64,000 bases of DNA from Vannielia litorea (GCF_900142295.1 NZ_FSRL01000001.1:992001-1056000), one strand, 5' to 3'; counted from the first letter of the stretch, positions 25,701-34,806 are shown. The notes: a model not told the origin generated them from the sequence alone. Program-made: numbers and translations.

Positions 25701-26831
25701 ATGACGACGCGCGTGACATACGAAGTGAAGGCGAGGGACGGCAAGGCCCGATTGGGTGTGCTGTCGACGCCGCGAGGGGAGATCCGCACGCCGGCCTTCA
25801 TGCCGGTGGGCACGGCGGCGACGGTGAAGGCGATGCTGCCCGAGAGCGTGGCGGCCACCGGGGCCGACATTCTGCTCGGCAACACCTATCACCTGATGCT
25901 GCGGCCCGGCGCGGAGCGGGTGGCTCGCCTGGGCGGGCTGCATGGCTTCATGAACTGGGAGAAGCCGATCCTGACCGACTCGGGCGGCTTTCAGGTGATG
26001 AGCCTGGCCGATCTGCGCAAGCTGACCGAGAAGGGCGTGACCTTTCGCAGCCATGTGGACGGGTCGAAGCACTTTCTCTCGCCCGAAACCTCGATGGAGA
26101 TCCAGCGGCTGCTCGGATCGGATATCGTGATGTGTTTCGACGAGTGCCCGGCGCTGCCTGCCGAGGAGGCGGCGGTGGCCGAGAGCATGCGGCTCTCGAT
26201 GCGCTGGGCGGAGCGCTCGAAGGCGGCCTTTGGCGACCGGCCGGGGCACGCGCTCTTCGGCATCCAGCAGGGTGGCGTGACGGAGGCGTTGCGCGGCGAG
26301 AGTGCCGAGGCGCTGAGGGCGATCGGCTTTGACGGCTATGCCATCGGCGGGCTTGCGGTGGGCGAGGGGCAGGAGGCGATGTTCGGCGTGCTCGACTATG
26401 CGCCGGGGATGCTGCCCGAGGACAAGCCGCGCTACCTGATGGGCGTGGGCAAGCCCGATGATATCGTCGGCGCGGTGAAGCGGGGCGTGGACATGATGGA
26501 TTGCGTGCTGCCCTCGCGGAGCGGGCGCACCGGGCAGGCCTGGACCCGCCGGGGGCAGGTGAACCTCAAGAACGCCCGCCACGCCGACGACCCGCGCCCG
26601 CTCGACGAGCACTGCACCTGCCCGGCCTGCCGGGGTTATTCACGGGCCTATCTGCACCACGTCTTCCGGGCGGGCGAGATGATCTCGGGGATGCTGCTGA
26701 CCTGGCACAACCTGCATTACTACCAGGAGCTGATGGCGGGGATGCGCGCGGCCATTGCCGAGGGGCGGTTCGCGCAGTTCGAGGCCGAGTTTCACGCGAT
26801 GCGGGCGGAGGGGGACATTCCGCCGCTGTGA
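25701..26831 (+). CDS. tgt: tRNA-guanine transglycosylase
   Basis: A 376-residue enzyme that swaps guanine-34 of GUN tRNAs for preQ1 in queuosine synthesis. [16 protein letters not shown] near 92 holds the proton-acceptor Asp. The nucleophile Asp is in [20 protein letters not shown] near 265, and the zinc site is [16 protein letters not shown] near 305 plus WHN. FDECP near 146 recognises the base. The ATG at 25701 has AAGGAGA 8 bases upstream. Divergent from the RimB-RimK gene with a shared 64-base promoter region. queA of the same pathway is about 19 kb upstream on the same strand. Confidence 0.97.
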   Translation: MTTRVTYEVKARDGKARLGVLSTPRGEIRTPAFMPVGTAATVKAMLPESVAATGADILLGNTYHLMLRPGAERVARLGGLHGFMNWEKPILTDSGGFQVMSLADLRKLTEKGVTFRSHVDGSKHFLSPETSMEIQRLLGSDIVMCFDECPALPAEEAAVAESMRLSMRWAERSKAAFGDRPGHALFGIQQGGVTEALRGESAEALRAIGFDGYAIGGLAVGEGQEAMFGVLDYAPGMLPEDKPRYLMGVGKPDDIVGAVKRGVDMMDCVLPSRSGRTGQAWTRRGQVNLKNARHADDPRPLDEHCTCPACRGYSRAYLHHVFRAGEMISGMLLTWHNLHYYQELMAGMRAAIAEGRFAQFEAEFHAMRAEGDIPPL

Positions 26832-26854
26832 GGCGGGGCTCGCCCGGCACTCAT

Positions 26855-26896
26855 GCGTTACCGAATTATGCCCTATCGCGGTATCGTGTAACGTAT
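26855..26896. promoter_or_regulatory. AT-rich symmetric region before the phenylacetate block
   Basis: GTTAC at 26855 and GTAAC at 26886 form distant inverted arms, with three TATCG copies (26872, 26880, 26892) between and after. This AT-rich island is 60-100 bases before the thiolase ATG in the tgt-paa gap and is the likely operon promoter/operator. No regulator gene (paaX or paaR) is in the window. Confidence 0.25.
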
Positions 26897-26955
26897 CGGT
26901 TGCGCCGAATCTCCCCGGAGCGTAGATTTCTCCCGGCGAGCAGGGAGGAATACGC

Positions 26956-28164
26956 ATGGCCGGAGAGGCTTTCATCTGTGACGGGGTGCGCACGGCGATC
27001 GGGCGTTATGGCGGGGCGCTGTCTTCGGTGCGGGCGGATGACCTGGCGGCGGTGCCGATCCGGGCGCTGATGGCCCGCAACGCGGGGCTGGACCCGGCGG
27101 CGATCGACGATGTGATCTATGGCTGCGCCAACCAGGCGGGGGAGGACAACCGCAACGTGGCGCGGATGGCGCTGTTGCTGGCGGGCCTGCCCGAGACGGT
27201 GCCGGGGGCGACGATCAACCGGCTGTGCGCGAGCGGGATGGATGCGATCGGCACGGTCGCACGCGCGATCAGGGCGGGAGATTACGACCTCGCCCTTGCC
27301 GGCGGCGTGGAGAGCATGAGCCGCGCGCCCTTTGTGATGGGCAAGGCCACCAGCGCCTTTTCGCGGGCGGCGGAGATCTACGACACCACCATCGGCTGGC
27401 GCTTCGTGAACAAGGCGATGAAAGCGGCCCATGGCACCGACTCGATGCCCGAGACCGCCGACAACGTGGCCGCCGATTGGGGCGTGAGCCGCGCGGATCA
27501 GGATGCCTTTGCGGCGCGCTCGCAGGCCCGCTGGGCCGGGGCGGACGCGGCCGGGATCTTTGCGCAGGAGATCGTTCCGGTGGAGGTTCCGCAGCGCAAG
27601 GGCGAGCCGCTGGTGGTGGACCGCGACGAGCACCCGAGGCCGGGCACGACCGCCGAGCAGCTTGGGCGGCTCAAGGGGGTCAACGGGCCGGAGCTGACGG
27701 TGACCGCAGGCAATGCCTCGGGCGTGAACGACGGGGCGGCGGCGCTGCTGGTCGCTTCTGAGGCCGCCGCGCAGGCGCAGGGGCTCACGCCGATGGCGCG
27801 GATCGTGACCATGCAATCGGCGGGCGTTGCGCCGCGGGTCATGGGGATCGGCCCGGTGCCGGCGGTGCGCAAGGCGCTGGCGAAGGCGGGGCTGGAGATC
27901 GGCCAGATGGACGTGATCGAGCTGAACGAGGCCTTTGCCGCCCAGGGCATCGCCGTGCTGCGCGACCTCGGCGTGGCGGAGGATGCGGCCCATGTGAACC
28001 CCAACGGCGGGGCCATCGCGATTGGCCATCCGCTCGGAATGAGCGGCGCGCGGCTGGTGCTGACGGCGGCGCGGGAGTTGCAGCGGCGCGGCGGGCGCTA
28101 CGGGCTCTGCACCATGTGCGTGGGTGTGGGGCAGGGGGTTGCCCTCATCATCGAAAGGGTCTGA
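26956..28164 (+). CDS. paaJ: 3-oxoadipyl-CoA/acyl-CoA thiolase of the phenylacetate pathway
   Basis: A 402-residue thiolase. The acyl-accepting Cys is in INRLCASGMDAIG near 91, and the other active residues are in NEAFAAQ, GGAIAIGHPLGMSGARL near 350 and LCTMCVGVGQG near 385. The order of motifs and length fit the PcaF/PaaJ group, which cleaves 3-oxoadipyl-CoA and 3-oxo-5,6-dehydrosuberyl-CoA to acetyl-CoA and succinyl-CoA or a shorter acyl-CoA. A general acetyl-CoA acyltransferase role cannot be excluded. AGGGAGGA lies just before the ATG. It heads the paa block, 3 bases before paaA. Confidence 0.85.
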   Translation: MAGEAFICDGVRTAIGRYGGALSSVRADDLAAVPIRALMARNAGLDPAAIDDVIYGCANQAGEDNRNVARMALLLAGLPETVPGATINRLCASGMDAIGTVARAIRAGDYDLALAGGVESMSRAPFVMGKATSAFSRAAEIYDTTIGWRFVNKAMKAAHGTDSMPETADNVAADWGVSRADQDAFAARSQARWAGADAAGIFAQEIVPVEVPQRKGEPLVVDRDEHPRPGTTAEQLGRLKGVNGPELTVTAGNASGVNDGAAALLVASEAAAQAQGLTPMARIVTMQSAGVAPRVMGIGPVPAVRKALAKAGLEIGQMDVIELNEAFAAQGIAVLRDLGVAEDAAHVNPNGGAIAIGHPLGMSGARLVLTAARELQRRGGRYGLCTMCVGVGQGVALIIERV

Positions 28165-28167
28165 GCC

Positions 28168-29154
28168 ATGTATGCACAGATGATCAAGTCCGAGGGCGGC
28201 AAGAGCCGTGCGGAGATGAGCCCGCAGGAGGCGGCGTTTCAGGACCGGATCGACGCGGGCGAGACCATCGAGCCGCAGGACTGGATGCCGGAGGGCTATC
28301 GGAAGACGCTGATCCGGCAGATCGGCCAGCATGCCCATAGCGAGATCGTGGGGCAGCTGCCGGAGGGCAACTGGATCACCCGCGCGCCGACGCTGGAGCG
28401 CAAGGCGATTTTGCTCGCCAAGGTGCAGGACGAGGCGGGGCACGGGCTCTACCTGTATTGCGCCGCCGAGACGCTGGGGATCAGCCGCGACGACATGACG
28501 GAGCAGCTGCTTTCGGGCCGGATGAAATACTCCAGCATCTTCAACTATCCCACGCTGAGCTGGGCCGATATCGGCGCGGTGGGCTGGCTGGTGGATGGCG
28601 CGGCGATCATGAACCAGGTGCCGTTGCAGCGGACGAGTTATGGGCCCTATTCGCGGGCGATGATCCGGATCTGCAAGGAGGAGAGCTTTCACCAGCGGCA
28701 GGGCTTCGACATCATGATGAAGATGGCGAAAGGGACGGAGGCGCAGCGGCGGATGGCGCAGGATGCGCTGGACCGGTTCTGGTATCCGTCGCTGATGATG
28801 TTCGGGCCGAGTGACGCGGAGAGCGTGCATTCGGCGCAAAACATGGCCTGGCGGATCAAGATCAACGGCAATGACGAGCTGCGCCAGAAGTTCGTGGACC
28901 AGACGGTGCCGCAGGCGGAGTACCTCGGGCTGACGGTGCCCGACGAGAAGCTGGCCTGGAACGAGGAGAAGGGCGGCTACGACTTTTCGGAGCCCGATTG
29001 GGAGGAGTTCTTTGCCGTGCTGAAGGGGCAGGGGCCGGAGAGCGCCGAGCGGATGAAGGCGCGGCGCGATGCCTGGGAGGAAGGCCAGTGGGTGCGCGAT
29101 GCGATGAGCGCCCATGCGGCGAAGAAGGCGGCGCGGCGGGAGGCGGCGGAGTGA
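28168..29154 (+). CDS. paaA: 1,2-phenylacetyl-CoA epoxidase, catalytic subunit PaaA
   Basis: A 328-residue catalytic subunit of the bacterial multicomponent monooxygenase that epoxidises phenylacetyl-CoA. The di-iron helices carry [17 protein letters not shown] near 88-104 and [13 protein letters not shown] near 170-182, matching the E-x-x-H ligand pairs. [14 protein letters not shown] and GPSDAES are also family-typical. It follows the thiolase by 3 bases. paaB should come directly after, but here a 204-base stretch with a palindrome array intervenes. Confidence 0.97.
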   Translation: MYAQMIKSEGGKSRAEMSPQEAAFQDRIDAGETIEPQDWMPEGYRKTLIRQIGQHAHSEIVGQLPEGNWITRAPTLERKAILLAKVQDEAGHGLYLYCAAETLGISRDDMTEQLLSGRMKYSSIFNYPTLSWADIGAVGWLVDGAAIMNQVPLQRTSYGPYSRAMIRICKEESFHQRQGFDIMMKMAKGTEAQRRMAQDALDRFWYPSLMMFGPSDAESVHSAQNMAWRIKINGNDELRQKFVDQTVPQAEYLGLTVPDEKLAWNEEKGGYDFSEPDWEEFFAVLKGQGPESAERMKARRDAWEEGQWVRDAMSAHAAKKAARREAAE

Positions 29155-29184
29155 GCGGCAAGGTGCGGGGGAGTGAGCGGCGTC

Positions 29185-29342
29185 ATCCTCGGGCTTGACC
29201 CGAGGATCTCGTGGAATGAGGCCCTCGGGTCAAGCCCGAGGGTGACGGTGGAACGGGGATGCTGGAGGCCCTCGGGTCGAGACTGAGGGTGACAGTGGAG
29301 TTGGGGGGCTGGAGATCCTCGGGTCAGGCCCGAGGATGACGG
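29185..29342. repeat. Array of four palindromic repeats between paaA and paaB
   Basis: Four hairpin units of about 45-base period. Unit 1: ATCCTCGGG-CTTGA-CCCGAGGAT (29185-29207). Unit 2: CCCTCGGG-TCAAG-CCCGAGGG (29222-29242). Unit 3: CCCTCGGG-TCGAG-ACTGAGGG (29269-29289, stem imperfect). Unit 4: ATCCTCGGG-TCAGG-CCCGAGGAT (29314-29336 or so). Units 2-4 end in TGACGG, TGACAG or GACGG. This is a REP-like element family; other copies are at 16653 and inside cls. Confidence 0.85.
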
Positions 29343-29358
29343 AGAAAGGGAGCAGGCG

Positions 29359-29643
29359 ATGAGCAGGGAATGGCCGTTGTGGGAGGTGTTCATCCGGGGC
29401 AGCCACGGGATGAGCCACCGGCATGTGGGGAGCCTGCATGCGGCGGATGCCGAACACGCGCTGCTCTCGGCGCGGGATGTGTATACGCGGCGCAACGAGG
29501 GGGTCTCGATCTGGGTGGTGCCCTCGGTGCAGATCACCGCCTCGAACCCCGATGACAAGGGGCCGTTCTACGAGCCGTCGCAATCGAAGGTTTACCGGCA
29601 CCCCAGCTTCTTCGACATCCCCGACGACGTGGGGGCGATGTGA
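29359..29643 (+). CDS. paaB: 1,2-phenylacetyl-CoA epoxidase subunit PaaB
   Basis: A 94-residue small subunit needed for epoxidase assembly or activity; its exact role is not fully known. The N-terminus EWPLWEVFIRGSHGMSHRHVGS and SARDVYTRRNEGVSIWVVP are signature PaaB segments, and PDDVGAM ends it. The ATG follows GGGAGCAGGCG. Its stop overlaps the paaC start (TGATG). Confidence 0.96.
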   Translation: MSREWPLWEVFIRGSHGMSHRHVGSLHAADAEHALLSARDVYTRRNEGVSIWVVPSVQITASNPDDKGPFYEPSQSKVYRHPSFFDIPDDVGAM

Positions 29644-30404
29644 TGCTGGATGCGGGCTTCGACCCGGTCGGCGCGCTGGCGCTCCGGATGGGAGACAACG
29701 CGCTGATCCTCGGGCACCGGGTGAGCGAGTGGTGCGGGCGGGCGCCGGTGCTGGAGGAGGACATCGCGCTGGCCAATATCGCGCTCGACCTGATCGGGCA
29801 GGCGCAGCTCTGGCTCGGGCTGGCCGGGGAGAGCGCAGGGAAGACGGCCGATGAGCTGGCGTTTCTGCGCGATGCCTGGGACTTCCGGTGCCTGCTGCTG
29901 GTGGAGCAGCCGAACGGGGATTTCGGGCGCACGGTGATGCGGCAGTTTCTCTTCGATGCCTGGCATGTGGAGATGCTGCGGGGCCTGTGCGCCTCGTCGG
30001 AGCCTCGGATTTCGGAGATCGCGCAGAAGGCGGTGCGGGAGGTGGACTATCACCTCGAGCGCTCCTCGGCGCAGGTGGTGGCCCTCGGCGACGGCACCGA
30101 GGAGAGCCACGCGCGGATGCAGGCGGCGCTCGACTGGCTCTGGCCCTGGGCGGGCGAGGCGCTGGTGGCCGATCCGGTGGATGTGGCGCTGGCCGAGGAA
30201 GGGATTGCGCCTGCGCCGGAGGCGGTGCGGCCGGGCTGGGAGGCGACGCTAAGGCGCGTGCTGGGGGAGGCGAGTTTGGCCCTTCCGGAGAGCGATTTTG
30301 CCCATCGTGGCGGCAAGGATGGCAAGCGCCATTCCGAGGCGCTGGGGCATCTGCTGACCCAGATGCAATGGCTCCAGCGCGCCTATCCGGGGGCGACATG
30401 GTGA
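29643..30404 (+). CDS. paaC: 1,2-phenylacetyl-CoA epoxidase structural subunit PaaC
   Basis: A 253-residue, ferritin-fold subunit that pairs with PaaA but is non-catalytic. LRMGDNALILGHRVSEWCG near 13, EEDIALANIALDLIGQAQ near 37 and FLRDAWDFRCLLLVEQPNGD near 73 are family blocks, as is REVDYHLERSSAQVVALGDG near 141. The ATG at 29643 overlaps the paaB stop; a GTG one codon earlier is also possible. Its end overlaps paaD by 7 bases, indicating tight translational coupling. Confidence 0.95.
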   Translation: MLDAGFDPVGALALRMGDNALILGHRVSEWCGRAPVLEEDIALANIALDLIGQAQLWLGLAGESAGKTADELAFLRDAWDFRCLLLVEQPNGDFGRTVMRQFLFDAWHVEMLRGLCASSEPRISEIAQKAVREVDYHLERSSAQVVALGDGTEESHARMQAALDWLWPWAGEALVADPVDVALAEEGIAPAPEAVRPGWEATLRRVLGEASLALPESDFAHRGGKDGKRHSEALGHLLTQMQWLQRAYPGATW

Positions 30405-30874
30405 GCGTGGCCACATCGCGCCTGTCCGAGGCGGAGGCCTGGGAGGTGCTGGCGGGCGTGCCGGACCCGGAGATCCCGGTGATCAGCCTCGTCGACCTGG
30501 GGGTGATCCGGGGGCTGGGCTACGAGGGCGCGCTGCTGGTTGTCACGGTGACGCCGACCTATTCGGGCTGCCCGGCGACGGCGGTGATCAACATGGAGAT
30601 CGAGGCGGCCCTGCGCGCGGCGGGGGTGGAGCAGCTGGAGCTGCGCCGCCAGCTCGCGCCGCCCTGGACGACCGACTGGCTCTCCGAGGCGGGCCGCGCC
30701 AAGCTGGAGGCCTATGGCATCGCCCCGCCGCAGCCCGCGGGCGGGCCGGAGCGCTGCCCGCGTTGCGGATCGGACAACCTGAGCAAGGTCAGCCAGTTCG
30801 GCTCCACCCCCTGCAAGGCGCAGTGGCGCTGCGGCGACTGCCTGGAACCCTTCGACTACTTCAAGTGCATCTGA
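30398..30874 (+). CDS. paaD: Phenylacetate epoxidase maturation factor PaaD
   Basis: A 158-residue protein with an N-terminal DUF59 domain (VPDPEIPVISLVDLGVIRGL near 22, VTVTPTYSGCPATAVI near 50 with the reactive Cys) and a C-terminal zinc-ribbon-like segment with C-x-x-C pairs (CPRCGSDN near 124, CKAQWRCGDC near 141). It is thought to act in Fe-S or di-iron maturation of the epoxidase or its reductase. The start ATG lies inside the end of paaC; it ends 1 base before the paaE ATG. Confidence 0.95.
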   Translation: MVSVATSRLSEAEAWEVLAGVPDPEIPVISLVDLGVIRGLGYEGALLVVTVTPTYSGCPATAVINMEIEAALRAAGVEQLELRRQLAPPWTTDWLSEAGRAKLEAYGIAPPQPAGGPERCPRCGSDNLSKVSQFGSTPCKAQWRCGDCLEPFDYFKCI

Positions 30875-30875
30875 C

Positions 30876-31937
30876 ATGGCCCGATTTCTCCCCCTCACCG
30901 TGACCGACGTGCGCCCGACCACCCGCGAGGCGGTGGTGGTGACGCTCAGGCCCGACGACCCCGAGGCCTTTGCCTTCGTCCAGGGCCAATACCTGACCTT
31001 CCGGGCGGTGATCGACGGCACCGAGATCCGGCGCAGCTATTCGATCTGCTGCGGCGTGGGCGAGGGGTTGCAGGTGGGGATCAAGCGGGTCGAGGGCGGG
31101 GCCTTCTCGTCCTGGGCCAATGACAACCTCAAGCCCGGGATGCGGCTCGAGGCGATGCCGCCGGCGGGGCGGTTCTTCGTGCCGCTGGAGGCGGGCCTGG
31201 CGCGGCATTACCTCGGTTTCGCCGGCGGCTCGGGGATCACGCCGGTGCTCTCGCTCATCCGCACCACGCTGGCGCGGGAGCCGCAGGCGCGGTTCACGCT
31301 GGTCTATGCCAATCGCGCGGCGGCGACGGTGATGTTTCGCGAGGAGCTGGAAGACCTGAAGAACCGCCACATGGGGCGGTTGCAGGTGATCCACGTGCTG
31401 GAGCACGACGCGCAGGAGGTGCCGCTGTTCTCGGGCCGGGTGGACGGCGAGAAGGTGGCGGCGCTGTTCTCGGGGTTGATCGAGTCGGAGGGGGTGGACG
31501 TGGCCTTCATCTGCGGGCCGGAGCCGATGATGCTGGCGATTTCGGAGGCGCTGAAGGCGGCGGGGTTGCGCGACGATCAGATCAGGTTCGAGCTTTTCAC
31601 CTCCGACCAGCCGGGGCGGCTGCCGCAGCGGGCGGCGGCGGCGGTGGCGGCGGGGGCGGCGGGCGCCAAGGCGCTGGTCACGCTCGACGGCGTGACGCGG
31701 ACGCTGGTGGTGGAACCGGGGCAGACGGTGCTGGAGGCCGGGCTGGCGGCCTCGCTTGAGCTGCCCTTTGCCTGCCGCAAGGGCGTGTGCTCGACCTGCC
31801 GCTGCCGGGTGCTGGAGGGCGAGGTGGAGATGGCGGCGAACCATGCGCTGCAGGATGACGAGGTGGCCAAGGGCTACGTGCTGAGTTGCCAGAGCCACGT
31901 GATCTCGGACCGGGTGGTGGTGAGCTACGACGCGTGA
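30876..31937 (+). CDS. paaE: Phenylacetyl-CoA epoxidase reductase PaaE
   Basis: A 353-residue electron-transfer subunit: an N-terminal ferredoxin-NADP reductase module with FAD-binding RRSYSICCGVGEG near 51 and the NADPH site LGFAGGSGITPVLSLI near 113, and FICGPEPMMLAI near 212. A C-terminal plant-type [2Fe-2S] ferredoxin holds CRKGVCSTCRC near 300 with the fourth Cys in YVLSCQSH. It passes electrons from NADPH to the PaaAC di-iron site. It is the last gene of the block; paaG, paaZ and paaK are not in the window. Confidence 0.96.
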   Translation: MARFLPLTVTDVRPTTREAVVVTLRPDDPEAFAFVQGQYLTFRAVIDGTEIRRSYSICCGVGEGLQVGIKRVEGGAFSSWANDNLKPGMRLEAMPPAGRFFVPLEAGLARHYLGFAGGSGITPVLSLIRTTLAREPQARFTLVYANRAAATVMFREELEDLKNRHMGRLQVIHVLEHDAQEVPLFSGRVDGEKVAALFSGLIESEGVDVAFICGPEPMMLAISEALKAAGLRDDQIRFELFTSDQPGRLPQRAAAAVAAGAAGAKALVTLDGVTRTLVVEPGQTVLEAGLAASLELPFACRKGVCSTCRCRVLEGEVEMAANHALQDDEVAKGYVLSCQSHVISDRVVVSYDA

Positions 31938-31998
31938 TCCGCAGGTCGGAACAAGTCCCGGCCTGCGCTTCCGCCCCGGCCTGTGCCAGAAGGACCGC

Positions 31999-32805
31999 AT
32001 GGACTGGACAGCCCCGATCGACGGCTATTGCGAGCGGCTCTCCCCGGCGTTCTGGGCGGAGCCGGTCAATGCCCTCACCAACGCGGCCTTCCTGCTGGCG
32101 GCGTTGGTCGCACTCCTGCACGCGCGTCGGATCGGGCAGGCGCGGGGCGCGGTCACCGTGCTCTGCCTGCTGCTCGCCGCCATCGGGATGGGCTCGCTTG
32201 CCTTTCACACCTTCGCGACGCGCTGGGCCGCGCTGGCGGATGTGGTGCCGATCCAGCTCTTCTCGCTGGTGGCGCTGGTCGCCGGGCTGCACCGGTTCAC
32301 CGGGGCGCAGGGGCGCCGGACAGCCCTGCTGGTGCCGCCGGTGCTGGCGCTGCTCATTGGCGCCACATGGGGGCTTGCGCTGATCGCGCCGCCCCTGCTG
32401 CGCGGGGCGGTGGGCTATGCGCCGGCCTTTCTCTCGCTCTGGGGCTTCGCCGCTCTCACCGCGGCGCAGCGCAGCCCGCCCTTTGGGCGGATGGCCACGG
32501 CGGCGCTGGTCTTCACCGCCTCGCTCACCGCCCGCACGCTCGACGGGCCGCTCTGCGCGGTGCTGCCGCTCGGCACCCATTGGCTCTGGCACCTCGCGAA
32601 CGCGGTCACGCTGGCGCTGGTGATCGGGGTGCTGGCGCGGCAGGGGGCGCTGCTGCGGCGGCGCCAGGAGCGGCGGGCAGATTGCCCGCCCCACGGACCG
32701 TCGCCAAGTGGCAGGCTGACAGACCGGCCTACCTGTCCACGGGCAGCCCGCTGGGCACGGTATCGGGCACGCCGAGGCGGCCGTCGATGGCGGGCTGGTC
32801 GGTGA
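31999..32805 (+). CDS. Ceramidase-like (alkaline ceramidase family) membrane protein
   Basis: 268 residues. The first about 218 form a seven-span membrane protein of the alkaline ceramidase/PAQR-like hydrolase family: DGYCERLSPAFWAEPVNALTN near 8, GSLAFHTFATRWAALADVVP near 65 and LPLGTHWLWHLANA near 189, with the His residues expected for metal binding. Hydrolysis of ceramide-type lipids is inferred from family. After LLRRRQERR the last about 45 residues are basic, low-complexity and read through a palindromic repeat (32672) and 77 bases antisense to the cytochrome peroxidase gene, so the natural C-terminus was probably lost. AAGGA lies just before the ATG. Confidence 0.8.
   Translation: MDWTAPIDGYCERLSPAFWAEPVNALTNAAFLLAALVALLHARRIGQARGAVTVLCLLLAAIGMGSLAFHTFATRWAALADVVPIQLFSLVALVAGLHRFTGAQGRRTALLVPPVLALLIGATWGLALIAPPLLRGAVGYAPAFLSLWGFAALTAAQRSPPFGRMATAALVFTASLTARTLDGPLCAVLPLGTHWLWHLANAVTLALVIGVLARQGALLRRRQERRADCPPHGPSPSGRLTDRPTCPRAARWARYRARRGGRRWRAGR
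32672..32696. repeat. GGCGGGCAGATTGCCCGCC palindromic repeat in the ceramidase 3' end
   Basis: GGCGGGCAGATTGCCCGCC (32672-32690) is an almost perfect palindrome, followed by CCACGG. It matches copies at 56788 and, more loosely, 48179 and 12165. It lies inside the extended reading frame of the ceramidase-like gene. Confidence 0.7.
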
Positions 32806-34042
32806 GGCTTTCGAGAAAGGCCATGATCGCATCGGTCTCGGCCGCCGAGAGCGGCCTGTCCTCGACCTCGATGGCGGCCTCCAGCGCGGCGCGGTCGGCG
32901 GCGTCGGAGAGCGGGCCCAGCGCGTCATGCTCGAGCGCGGCGAGGCGGGCGGGGGCGCCGGTGTAGGCGGCGAGCGCGGCGCGTGGGGCGGCATGGGCCT
33001 GCACGAAGTCGCGCAGATCGGCATAGGCGCCGGAATGGCCATAGGGGGCGGTGGCCGTCACGTTGCGCAGGGACGGCGTGCGGAAGGCATAGGCATCCTC
33101 CGCGCGGCCGGTCACCCCCATGCGGCCGATGTCGCTGTGGTGGGTCTCGAAGGCCATGCGCTTGCCGGGGCCGATCTGGGGCACGCCCATGGCGTGAAAG
33201 CCGTGGTCGGTTTGCAGGGCGCCGGCGTGACAGCCCGAGCAGCCGGCCGCGCCGTAGAAGAGCTTTGCGCCCTCGAGGGCCTCGGCCGAAAGCGCGGCGG
33301 CGTCACCGCGCAGGAAGGCATCGAAGGGGGCCATGTCGGCCCGCCACTCGAAGGCCATGAAGGCGGCGATGGCGTTGGAGATATCGGTAAAGTGCAGCGG
33401 GCGGCCTGCGGCCACCTCGGGGTAGACCGCCTCGAAACGCTGCTGGTAATCCCCCGCGCCCTCGACGCGCCGGGCGATGATGTCCCAGGCGCCGCCGGGG
33501 CCGGTGATCCGGCCCGAGCGCACCGCCTTGGCGATGTCGTTTTCCTTCACGTGGCCTGCCATCTCGTCGGCCGAGAGCACCGGGAACATGGTTTGCGCCG
33601 ACAGGATGCCGGAAAAGCCCACCTCCATGTCTTCGCCCATCGGGGTGCGGAAGCCGGATGTGCGGGCCGGGTCCACCTCGATGCGGCCGTCGTGGAAGAG
33701 CACGGTGACCTGAGTGGCCCCGAGGTTGAAGAGCGCGGGCGCGTTGCGGGGGATGAACTCGGTGGGGTAGTTGGCGGGGTCGGCCACCCGGTCGGGGCCG
33801 AGGCCGATGCCGCCCTCGCCCATGCCGAGCGAAAGCCCGTCGGAGGTGGCGAAACGGGGGTGGTGGCAGGTGGCGCAGGCGATGTTGCGGTTGCCCGAGA
33901 GGATCGGGTCGTAGAACAGCAGTTGCCCGAGCGCGGCCTCGGCCTCGTTCACGGCGATGAAGTCGGCCTCGGTCAGCGGGGCGGGGAACTCCTGCGCGGC
34001 GGCGGTGACCGGGAAGGCGAGGGCGAGCAGCAGGCTACGCAT
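32729..34042 (-). CDS. Di-heme cytochrome c peroxidase, CcpA/MauG family
   Basis: A 437-residue periplasmic protein with signal peptide (MRSLLLALAFPVTAAA) and two heme c sites: CATCHHPR near 61 and CSGCHAG near 246. GLSLGMGEGGIGLGPDRVADP and FRTPSLRNVTATAPYGHSGAY near 320 are family-typical. It may reduce H2O2 with cytochrome c, or act in cofactor maturation as MauG does; the substrate is not decidable. The stop lies 77 bases inside the convergent ceramidase-like frame. The start overlaps the DUF6151 stop by 8 bases, so the two are translationally coupled. Confidence 0.93.
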   Translation of the reverse strand: MRSLLLALAFPVTAAAQEFPAPLTEADFIAVNEAEAALGQLLFYDPILSGNRNIACATCHHPRFATSDGLSLGMGEGGIGLGPDRVADPANYPTEFIPRNAPALFNLGATQVTVLFHDGRIEVDPARTSGFRTPMGEDMEVGFSGILSAQTMFPVLSADEMAGHVKENDIAKAVRSGRITGPGGAWDIIARRVEGAGDYQQRFEAVYPEVAAGRPLHFTDISNAIAAFMAFEWRADMAPFDAFLRGDAAALSAEALEGAKLFYGAAGCSGCHAGALQTDHGFHAMGVPQIGPGKRMAFETHHSDIGRMGVTGRAEDAYAFRTPSLRNVTATAPYGHSGAYADLRDFVQAHAAPRAALAAYTGAPARLAALEHDALGPLSDAADRAALEAAIEVEDRPLSAAETDAIMAFLESLTDQPAIDGRLGVPDTVPSGLPVDR

Positions 34043-34622
34043 AGGCGGCGGCCTTCTCTTCGAGCGTGATGACGCAGGGCTCGGCCAGGGGTTCACCGCC
34101 GGGAAACAGCGGGTGGTGCTTTTGTGCGCCCTTCAGCCAGCCGCCGAGGATGATGCGGCCCATCACCGCCACCGCAGCGAAGGTGCTGCCCTGCGCGGGC
34201 GGCAGGCCCTCGGGCAGCACCTTTCCCTTGGGGATGTTCACCCGTGCCTTGAGCGGGCCGAGGCGGTCCTTGTCGGCGATGGTGTGGGTGATCGCGCCGA
34301 AGAAGGGGTATTTCGGGCCGGGGCCGGTGTTGCCGAGCGGCGTGGTGCAGCAGGCTGCATACCAGCGGGCGAGACCCTTGGGCGAGAGGCGCAGGGCGGC
34401 GATGTGCTCGGCACCGCGGGCGATGGCGAGCCGGTCGCAGCGGACCTGGAGGATCTCGGTGCCGTCGCCCGCATCGAGAATGTCGGCCCGGCCCAGCACC
34501 CGGGCGAAGGCGCGGCAGGCGTTGCAGTGGCAGATCACCCGGTTGCCCTGGGGCGGGCGGGACCGGGCGGCGATGTGCAACTGAACCTTGCCGCAATCGC
34601 AGGTGAGGGGGATCGGATCCAT
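34035..34622 (-). CDS. DUF6151 zinc-binding protein (GFA-like)
   Basis: A 195-residue protein resembling the glutathione-dependent formaldehyde-activating (GFA) fold, with Cys clusters LTCDCGKVQLHI near 8, VICHCNACRAFARV near 30 and WYAACCTTPLGNT near 83. ITHTIADKD and MGRIILGGWLKGAQKHHPLF near 160 are family features. The start at 34622 (MDPIPLTCDCG) was chosen because the Cys motif should be near the N-terminus; an upstream start gives an Arg-rich extension that reads into the ftsW promoter. Divergent from ftsW. Function unknown. Confidence 0.85.
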   Translation of the reverse strand: MDPIPLTCDCGKVQLHIAARSRPPQGNRVICHCNACRAFARVLGRADILDAGDGTEILQVRCDRLAIARGAEHIAALRLSPKGLARWYAACCTTPLGNTGPGPKYPFFGAITHTIADKDRLGPLKARVNIPKGKVLPEGLPPAQGSTFAAVAVMGRIILGGWLKGAQKHHPLFPGGEPLAEPCVITLEEKAAAYA

Positions 34623-34806
34623 GGCTGCGCCTCCCGTCGCGGGGGCGACAATAGGGCAGGACGCGCGGGCAGGGAACACCCCGCGACTGCGCCGGGCCAG
34701 GGCCTTCACAAAAGTGATTCGAAAAGTCCTTCCCATGCGAATCACCTTGCGTTACTGTCGGATCAGACCCGGAAAACCGGGCGTTTCGAGGCAGTCAGGC
34801 AGTCTG

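Noticed and set aside
29185..29342. Possible CRISPR array
   Set aside because: Units are themselves hairpins with a period of only about 45 bases. The sequence between them is short and there are no cas genes. REP-like repeats fit better.
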